Below are positions 59,701 through 64,000 of a DNA stretch of 64,000 nt, piece after piece. How positions within the stretch are numbered: position 1 is the first letter of the stretch; each line of letters starts with the position of its first letter. The stretch lies in the NCBI GenBank assembly GCA_035513575.1, contig DATKBW010000049.1, positions 1-64,000 on the forward strand, given 5' to 3'. The notes beneath the pieces are model-generated. The model was not told the origin of the DNA, did not search any database, and saw only the letters and a list, made by a program, of their open reading frames with translations. The DNA is from JAHWKI01 sp035513575 (lineage in GTDB: Bacteria; Gemmatimonadota; Gemmatimonadetes; Longimicrobiales; RSA9). The translations under genes were made by a program, and so were the position numbers.

Positions 59701-60145
59701 GAGCCTTCTGCTGGAGACCGGGCGGCCCGACGAGCGGGGCGAGCCCGTGGAGCTGGAGGAGCTCACCCGGCTCGTCGAGCGGGTGCTCGGCTCGGCGATC
59801 TGGGCGCGCGCCCGCGCGGCGGAACGTGTCCTCACGGAAGTGCCGTTCGCCTTCCATGCGCCCGCCGGGCGGCTGCCGGACCCGGACGCGGCCGCGGCGG
59901 CGAACGCGCCGCGACTCCTCGAGGGGGTCGTGGACCTGGCCTTTCTCGAGGCCGACGGCTGGGTGCTCGTGGACTACAAGACGGATGTCGGGACCGACGC
60001 GGGGTTCGACGGTCGCCGCCGCAGGTATCGCCGCCAGGTGGACCTGTACGCCCTCGTCTGGCCGGATCTCGCCGGGGGGCGGGTGAAGGAGCGCGTCCTG
60101 TTCTACACGGCCCGCGCGGCCCCGGCCGATCTCGAGCGGTGGTGA
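56723..60145 (+). CDS. AddA-like UvrD/REP-family helicase-nuclease
   Basis: 1140 aa from ATG 56723 (alternative 56729); 14-bp overlap with the AddB-like gene and a GGGGAG 5 bp before. Helicase motifs are complete: I GAGSGKTTAL (~58), Ia TFTRKAAAEL, II DEFQDTDP (~394), III GDPKQSIYRFR (~433), V VMTLHQAKGLE (~763), VI TRARDSLLVS. The C-terminal nuclease has VDYKTDVG (~1083) with LEGVVDLAFL before it. It is the motor of the pair; the 3'-to-5' helicase with its own nuclease. A strong terminator follows 7 bp after the stop. Confidence 0.93.
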   Translation: MPMRRRSDDRDQLPLFDAGPPPATPPPSPGLVDAPLPDEAARARIREDLGTNLLVEAGAGSGKTTALVDRMVALVLSDTAPVDRIAAVTFTRKAAAELQQRFQARLEDAIRDARHAGASEEAARLDRALRDIHRAFIGTIHSFCARLLRERPVEAGLDPGFEELLGVEETRMRRAFWHAHLERLAGADHPLLAELADIGLAPSRLQGLFDALVANPDVDFPSEPVAAPAADEVAAVRGRLDALIDRGLAMLPAEPDPRGWDELQSRIRLLAFLRRVVRWSDRADFLDILGEEVVGRSYRVVQKRWPDGAAAKALGEEWGDLRDGGAAAVVDRWWAHRYPIAVRFAREAAEAFEAERIRGGRLNFQDLLMRAARLLREHDAARDELGERYRRLLVDEFQDTDPVQAEVLTLLAAPPDGRRWQDATPRPGALFVVGDPKQSIYRFRRADIAVYNLVRERFQDFGDVLGLVANFRSLPPFGALVQDVFARPDRFAGRATRHQAAFAPLRTRRAADPARQRIGQYYIDPEGRSHVAVAADDAARLAPWIAGEIAAGRRRPEDFLILARQKAGLATYARALEGWRVPVQVTGAGVEQAEELTELLVLLEALADPTDPVKVVAALAGLFFGLDLDALLAWSRGEDLPAGEAAPGRWFDMTRPHAGDPTPVGRALATLHRWWSESRTTPADVLVGRVMDEVGLVPLAASRDLGELRAGSLLFALDSLRVAALHGDTSIPAAVDALRAALESDEAEAPLEPIRRGAARVMTLHQAKGLEAPVVILAHPVGQREHDITSHIERREDGSAVGHLVVQERAGFHRVRTLARPKGWEEKEEEERRYERAEEERLLYVAATRARDSLLVSRKARDEARSPWRGLYDWMDGNGELVQLEPAPTPEREQVERSARELTDDAALLADRRRRAASPRYVVRSVTALARAATAEPSGEDLSSREADGGRPADPGDGPDPAFRGLSWGSAVHGALDAGARGASGDALRAVCRSLLLETGRPDERGEPVELEELTRLVERVLGSAIWARARAAERVLTEVPFAFHAPAGRLPDPDAAAAANAPRLLEGVVDLAFLEADGWVLVDYKTDVGTDAGFDGRRRRYRRQVDLYALVWPDLAGGRVKERVLFYTARAAPADLERW

Positions 60146-60152
60146 AAGACGC

Positions 60153-60191
60153 GGAGCCCCGCCGGGCTCTCGCCGGCGGGGCTCCGGTTTT
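60153..60191 (+). terminator. Strong intrinsic terminator after addA
   Basis: Perfect 13-bp GC-rich stem: GGAGCCCCGCCGG (60153-60165) with CCGGCGGGGCTCC (60173-60185), 7-nt loop, then GGTTTTCG. It also separates the plus-strand pair from the convergent SWIB gene. Confidence 0.85.
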
Positions 60192-60211
60192 CGTTCACGG
60201 GTTCGGGCCGG

Positions 60212-60472
60212 TCAGGTCTTCCTGACGTGCTGGTTCACGAGCTTGGTCATCTCGAACATGGACACCTGGCTCTGCCCGTTGAAGATCGGGCGGAGCGAGT
60301 CATCGGCGTTGATCATGCGCCGGTTCTTCGAGTCCTGGAGGTTATTCTTCTTGACGTAATCCCACACCTTCTTCGTAATCTCGCTGCGGGTCAGCGGGCT
60401 GTTGCCCGTGATCTTTCCCAGCTGCGCATCCGGCTGGACCTTCTGCGCCAGACCACCGCGTGCCTTGGCCAT
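60212..60472 (-). CDS. SWIB/MDM2-domain protein
   Basis: 86 aa. A Lys-rich start (MAKARGGLAQKVQPDAQLGK) leads into the SWIB domain: LTRSEITKKVWDYVKKNNLQ, DSKNRRMINADDSLRPIF, and the closing SMFEMTKLVNQHV. The fold is found in eukaryotic chromatin and MDM2 proteins, and in bacteria such as Chlamydia, where it is attached to topoisomerase I or free. Bacterial free copies are small basic proteins that probably act on DNA. It is convergent with addA, and it has a promoter-like TAGCTT (minus strand) 46 bp upstream. Confidence 0.9.
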   Translation of the reverse strand: MAKARGGLAQKVQPDAQLGKITGNSPLTRSEITKKVWDYVKKNNLQDSKNRRMINADDSLRPIFNGQSQVSMFEMTKLVNQHVRKT

Positions 60473-60518
60473 CCCAAACCTCCGTGTCGTGTGTATCAGG
60501 GGGTCCCTTCCCGCCTCC

Positions 60519-60546
60519 AAGCTACGCGCCGCCGCCCGGCGCGCAA
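60519..60546 (-). promoter_or_regulatory. Promoter-like pair for the SWIB gene
   Basis: On the minus strand TTGCGC (60546-60541), 16-bp spacer, TAGCTT (60524-60519), 46 bp before the ATG. Confidence 0.4.
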
Positions 60547-60565
60547 TGCCGCTGCCGGGACGACG

Positions 60566-61222
60566 CTATCCCCGCGGCTCCACAACAATGTCATCGCCGA
60601 GCCGGAACCGGAACTTCGGATCCTCCATTCCGAGACCCTTCAGAGCGGGCGTGAGCAGCCGCTCCAGGGCCCGGGCGGTGTTGATCCGGGACTGGTAGGA
60701 CGTGCGCAGGTGCGACACCGCCTGGCGCCGCATCGCCCCCTGCACGATGGCCAGGGCGCGGCGCTCCACCTGCTCCTCACTCGTCCCCATCCGGGCCCAG
60801 CCGCGTCGCGTCTCCACTTCCAGCCGCCTCAGGTCCGGCTCCACGCTGTAGACCGCCAGCGCGGGCAGCCGCAGCTCGATCGAGCCGTCCTCGAGCAGCC
60901 GGAACATCTCCGGGCGCAGCGAGTCCACCTCGAACCCGTAGGAGACCTTCCCCGGCACCCGCACCCGCGCCCGCGTCGTGCCCAGGTCCAGCCCCACGAT
61001 CCCCGGCAGGAACACCTTCGTGTTCTCCACTTCCGTCGTGGCCGTCACATCGAGGCGACCTGTCACGAGGAACGCCTCCGGGGCCTCCCGCTGGATCGTC
61101 GTGAACAGTGCGTCCCGCACCTGGCTCTCGGTGAAGGCGGGGGGCTCCAGGCGCAGAACCACGAGGATGCCGGCCAGCAGCAGCACGGCGGTGGCGGCGA
61201 GGAGGATCAGGGCACGTCGCAT
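60566..61222 (-). CDS. DUF4230-family membrane-anchored protein
   Basis: 218 aa. One N-terminal membrane helix (~5-25, ILLAATAVLLLAGILVVLR), then a domain rich in alternating strands with DVTATTEVENTKVFLPGIVG, LDLGTTRARVRVPGKVSYGF and VEPDLRRLEVETRRGWAR, then a helical C-terminal part (AMRRQAVSHLRTSYQSRINT) that matches the DUF4230 layout. Role unknown; the long helix may form a stalk. The 64 bp to the next gene show nothing. Confidence 0.75.
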   Translation of the reverse strand: MRRALILLAATAVLLLAGILVVLRLEPPAFTESQVRDALFTTIQREAPEAFLVTGRLDVTATTEVENTKVFLPGIVGLDLGTTRARVRVPGKVSYGFEVDSLRPEMFRLLEDGSIELRLPALAVYSVEPDLRRLEVETRRGWARMGTSEEQVERRALAIVQGAMRRQAVSHLRTSYQSRINTARALERLLTPALKGLGMEDPKFRFRLGDDIVVEPRG

Positions 61223-61286
61223 GTCCCCACGGTACCATCCGCTCCGCCTCCCGTCGAGACGGGCGGCGTTCCGAAGCGAGATCCCT

Positions 61287-61727
61287 TCAGAAACGGTCGA
61301 GGACCATGTCCAGCGCGGCCGCTTCGGCGGAACCGTCCCCGTCGAAGTCCCAGGCCGTGTCCGCCTCGTGCAGCGTCAGCAGCGACTCGTTGAACCGCAG
61401 CGTCAGCGACCGCTGCGCCCGACCCGCGGGCGTCAACAGCAGCATGCGGCCGCGGACGTCGTATTCGCCGGATTCCACATCCATGGCCACGGAAGGCCCC
61501 GACAGGCGCGACTCGTAGGTGCCACCGGAGACCAGCCGCAGGCTGTAGATCGCCCCGGCCGCCACGAGGTCGGCGCGCACCGAGGGATCGGCCTGGCTCG
61601 TGTACACCAGCGAGATCACCCCCCAGAGTCCCACCAGCTCTTCCGCCGTCACGTCCGATGGATCGCCGGAGCAGGCTGTGGCCGCCAGCGCGGCCAGCCC
61701 CGCCGCCGCCATCCAGCGAGGTCGCAT
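61287..61727 (-). CDS. Lipoprotein of unknown function
   Basis: 146 aa from ATG 61727, with AAGGA upstream (61741-61735 region). The signal peptide ends in a lipobox, LAATAC, so Cys ~20 should be lipidated. The mature domain (~25-146) reads LVGLWGVISLVYTSQADPS ... TYESRLSGPSVAMDVESGEY ... LTLRFNESLLTLHEADTAWD, a small beta-sandwich like lipocalin-type 'DUF' lipoproteins. An Asp-rich end (FDGDGSAEAAALDM) is present. Lies 26 bp after the OMP gene on the same strand and may be co-transcribed with it. Confidence 0.7.
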   Translation of the reverse strand: MRPRWMAAAGLAALAATACSGDPSDVTAEELVGLWGVISLVYTSQADPSVRADLVAAGAIYSLRLVSGGTYESRLSGPSVAMDVESGEYDVRGRMLLLTPAGRAQRSLTLRFNESLLTLHEADTAWDFDGDGSAEAAALDMVLDRF

Positions 61728-61753
61728 TCGCCCGTTTCCTTTCCCGGCGGCGA

Positions 61754-62365
61754 TCAGAACACCAGTCCGACGCGGAAGCGGAACGTCGGCTCGTCGTCGA
61801 GGGTGTCCAGGGTGATGGCGCCGTTCAGGAACAGCGGGAGGATACCCACGGTGAGGCCGGCCTCTCCGGTGAACTCGTTGGAGGTCTCCACCACTTCGTC
61901 TCCGAGCGCCCCCGTCCGGACCTCGCGGACCCACATGTACTGCGGGATGGCGTAGACGGTGGTGGCGAAGCGCCCGGTGTCCAGCGTCTTGCCGATCCCG
62001 AGCCCCACGGGCACCCCCAGCCGCTCGCTCACCGCCGCCGAGCCCACGTCCATGAAGCGGACGCCACCCACCACGCAGATCGCCGGCTCCAGCAGGTAGA
62101 AGTCGTACGCGCCCCGGAGCTCGTACGTCGAGGGCTCACCCTCGCCCGTGCCCGTGCGGTAGGCGAAGCCGAACGCCCCGGGACCCGACACGTCCGCGTG
62201 GAAGTCGCCCCCGATCTCCGTCCAGCCGTCCATGTCGCCGTACGACGCGGCGATGGCGATGGACCCATCGCGGGTGGGGAAGCCCAGACACGCCTGGGCG
62301 CCTGCGCCCGCGGCTCCGGTGAGGATTCCCGCGGTGGTGAGGACGAGGACTCGGCGTATCGACAT
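61754..62365 (-). CDS. Small outer-membrane beta-barrel protein
   Basis: 203 aa. Signal peptide (MSIRRVLVLTTAGILTGAAG, ends GAQAC). The rest alternates strands (IAIAASYGDMDGWTEIGG, DVSGPGAFGFAYRTG, YELRGAYDFYLLEP, TEVAAVY-like ATTVYAIPQYMWVREV) and ends in VGLVF, the usual terminal Phe for Bam insertion. About eight to ten strands. It is the upstream member of a pair with the lipoprotein gene. Confidence 0.8.
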   Translation of the reverse strand: MSIRRVLVLTTAGILTGAAGAGAQACLGFPTRDGSIAIAASYGDMDGWTEIGGDFHADVSGPGAFGFAYRTGTGEGEPSTYELRGAYDFYLLEPAICVVGGVRFMDVGSAAVSERLGVPVGLGIGKTLDTGRFATTVYAIPQYMWVREVRTGALGDEVVETSNEFTGEAGLTVGILPLFLNGAITLDTLDDEPTFRFRVGLVF

Positions 62366-62410
62366 GAGATTCCGCTCCGGCGACGGTTTCGCGACCCGGT
62401 TCTGATAACG

Positions 62411-63160
62411 CTAGTCCGCCGGCGTTGTTCCCGCCGCTCCCGATTCCTCCCCTCCGCGCCGCATGACCAGCGCCGCCCAGCCCACGACGAAGATCACGGC
62501 GAAGGCGAACCACTGGAACGCGTAGGAGAGGTGCGGCCCCTCCCCGAGAGCGGGGGACGGCAGCGGAACGGGCCCTCCCCTGCCGGCCCGTAAACCGGGG
62601 TCCGGTCCCTCCGCCTGGAGGTAGAGCGGTGACACGGGGTAGGGATACTGGGCCCGGATCGGGTCCGCGTCCAGCCGGAACCAGGTCGTTTGAAAGCTCT
62701 CGTCCGGCCGGGCCGTCCCGGTCGCCGGTAGCGGCAGGAGCACGCCCGTGACCGTCACCACGGAGTCCACCGCCACCGCCGACAGGTCCACCGTGGCGGC
62801 GTCGCGGGACGGCAGCCAGCCGCGATTGACCAGGATCGCGCCCGCGCCGGCGCGGAGCGGGGCCAGGACGTTTACCCCCGGCGCGCCCGCCATGCTGCGT
62901 CCCGCGAGGACCAGGACGCGGGCGTTGTCGTAGCGGCCGCGCGCGATGACACGGCGGTGCGTGAGGCCCACGGTGTCCAGCGGCGGACCGTCGAGCGAAT
63001 GCGGCGGCTGCGCCAGCCGCTCCGCGAGGGCGGCGTTCCGCTCGAGGCGCTGCTCGCGGCGGTCGAGCTGCCAGAAGCCCAACCGTACGCACACCGCCGC
63101 GATGACGAACACGCCGATCGTGCCGGCGATGCCGGACCGGGTCAGCTCCAGGGCACGCAT
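62411..63160 (-). CDS. SURF1-family cytochrome oxidase assembly protein
   Basis: 249 aa. SURF1 layout: an N-terminal membrane helix with GFWQLDRREQRLERN (~28-42), a periplasmic domain with VIARGRYDNARVLVLAGRSM, the VNRGWLPSRD block (~110) and a C-terminal helix with HLSYAFQWFAFAVIFVVGW (~205-224). It helps insert heme or copper into terminal oxidases. No oxidase gene is in the window. Confidence 0.9.
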   Translation of the reverse strand: MRALELTRSGIAGTIGVFVIAAVCVRLGFWQLDRREQRLERNAALAERLAQPPHSLDGPPLDTVGLTHRRVIARGRYDNARVLVLAGRSMAGAPGVNVLAPLRAGAGAILVNRGWLPSRDAATVDLSAVAVDSVVTVTGVLLPLPATGTARPDESFQTTWFRLDADPIRAQYPYPVSPLYLQAEGPDPGLRAGRGGPVPLPSPALGEGPHLSYAFQWFAFAVIFVVGWAALVMRRGGEESGAAGTTPAD

Positions 63161-63329
63161 CGGCCGTAAGGTGCATCCCGGCGATCACTTCGGGAACCCC
63201 GTCGGTACGCGCGACGGCCGCCGGATCTTCGCAAGGAGCCGGCTGAAACCGCCGCCGCCGGGGACGCGTATGGCCAGCCGGAAGAAGGAAGGCAATCGCC
63301 CCCGTCATCAGGCCCCTGAAAGGCACACG

Positions 63330-64000
63330 ATGCTCGATCGCACCACCCCTGTCGTCTTCGCCGTCCTGGTCCTCTCGGCGGGCGGCCTGTCCGCGCAGCA
63401 GCTCGCGCAGATCGGGCCGGAGCCGGCTCCACACGCCCGCGCCGCGCAGGTCCGCCCCACGCTGGAGGTGGCGCGCACGGCCGGCGCGATCCGGATCGAC
63501 GGCGACCTGGGCGATGCCGGCTGGGCCGGCGCCGCGGTGGCGGACGGCTTCAGCGAGTTCCAGCCCCGGGAGGGCGTCCCCGCACGGTCGCCCACCGAGG
63601 CTCTCGTGACCTACGACGCCGACAACCTCTACGTCGCCTTCAGGGTCCGCGACGACCCCCGGGCGCTCCGGGTCACGCTCCAGGACCGTGACGCCGTGTG
63701 GGACGACGACTGGGTCATGGTCGTCCTCGACACGTACGGCGACAACTCCTGGGCGTACATGATCGGCGCGAACCCCATCGGCGTGCAGCTGGACGCGCGC
63801 TTCAGCAACGCCAGCGGGGACGACGCCTCGTTCGACGTCATCTATCGCAGCGCGGGCCGCGTGACGGAGGACGGGTACCAGGTCGAGCTGGCGATCCCGT
63901 TCGCCAGCCTCCGCTTCCCCGACGCACCGCAGCAGGACTGGAAGCTGCAGTTCGTCCGCAGCCACCCCCGCGCGAGCCGCCACCTGTACTCCTGGGCGGC
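63330..64000 (+). CDS. DUF5916 protein with CBM9-like domain, cut by the window end
   Basis: Open from ATG 63330 to the last base (223 codons). Signal peptide (ends GLSAQQ), then the same N-terminal pattern as the protein at 19637: IRIDGDLGDAGWAGAAVADG, LVTYDADNLYVAFRVRDDP, DAVWDDDWVMVVLDTYGD, VELAIPFASLRFPD. The two differ in detail, so they are paralogues and not recent copies. This copy keeps a direct hydrophobic-charged repeat in the DDDW region, absent in the first. Downstream DUF5916 barrel is not in view. Confidence 0.85.
   Translation, partial: MLDRTTPVVFAVLVLSAGGLSAQQLAQIGPEPAPHARAAQVRPTLEVARTAGAIRIDGDLGDAGWAGAAVADGFSEFQPREGVPARSPTEALVTYDADNLYVAFRVRDDPRALRVTLQDRDAVWDDDWVMVVLDTYGDNSWAYMIGANPIGVQLDARFSNASGDDASFDVIYRSAGRVTEDGYQVELAIPFASLRFPDAPQQDWKLQFVRSHPRASRHLYSWA

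Noticed and set aside
1..64000. tRNA, rRNA, tmRNA
   Set aside because: No cloverleaf TPsiC-arm pattern or rRNA signature was recognised by reading. A covariance-model search was not possible.

Overview
This window looks like chromosomal DNA of a very GC-rich (roughly 70% by eye), Gram-negative bacterium, most plausibly a Gemmatimonadota member. That placement is inferred from the mix of genes: a TonB-dependent receptor, two DUF5916/CBM9-like secreted proteins, several small beta-barrel proteins, a SWIB-domain protein, a CXXC-type YggX-like protein and an infC that is not followed by rpmI-rplT. No rRNA, tRNA, CRISPR array, prophage or intact insertion sequence was recognised.

Layout. 0-6.7 kb: partial secreted protein, lytic transglycosylase, M28 peptidase, OsmC protein, then a repeat-rich stretch with an orphan beta-barrel fragment, an ECF-type sigma factor, infC and two envelope proteins of unknown function. 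6.7-10.5 kb: saccharopine-dehydrogenase-like enzyme and a class A penicillin-binding protein. 10.6-13.5 kb: a phenylacetyl-CoA epoxidase (paa) cluster in which PaaD appears split into two genes and which is interrupted by a ~260-bp element with inverted ends. 13.5-19.2 kb: two small unknowns, a group II PLP decarboxylase, and a GGDEF / PH-domain (YdbS/YdbT) operon. 19.3-31.8 kb: YggX-like protein, DUF5916 protein, POT peptide transporter, an aspartase fused to a cyclic-nucleotide-binding domain, GAF protein, HU, a DEAD-box-derived protein that has lost its catalytic motifs, and an AGCS amino-acid symporter. These genes suggest use of peptides and amino acids as carbon and nitrogen sources.

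31.8-44.4 kb: DUF1028-TPR fusion, TonB receptor, VWA protein, a ~60-bp tandem array, mutY, methyltransferase, a three-gene operon (GMC oxidoreductase, its small subunit, ThDP-dependent enzyme) and glutamate dehydrogenase. At about 44.715 kb two 5'-truncated genes on opposite strands meet at the same ~10 bp, a breakpoint or an assembly junction. 45.4-51.6 kb: universal stress protein, HAD phosphatase, the NrfHA nitrite reductase with the remains of a porin behind it, a secreted amidohydrolase and an NTF2-like protein. 51.6-60.2 kb: hybrid histidine kinase and an addB-addA-like recombination pair closed by a strong terminator. 60.2-64 kb: SWIB protein, DUF4230 protein, lipoprotein, beta-barrel, SURF1 and a second DUF5916 protein cut by the window end.

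The least ordinary signals are: (i) intergenic arrays with a strict 7-bp period at several loci; (ii) infC apparently starting at AUA; (iii) split PaaD; (iv) a pseudo-helicase with intact-looking RNA-binding domain; (v) the double truncation at 44.715 kb; and (vi) a recurrent TAGCTT hexamer placed where it would give leaderless mRNAs at three genes.
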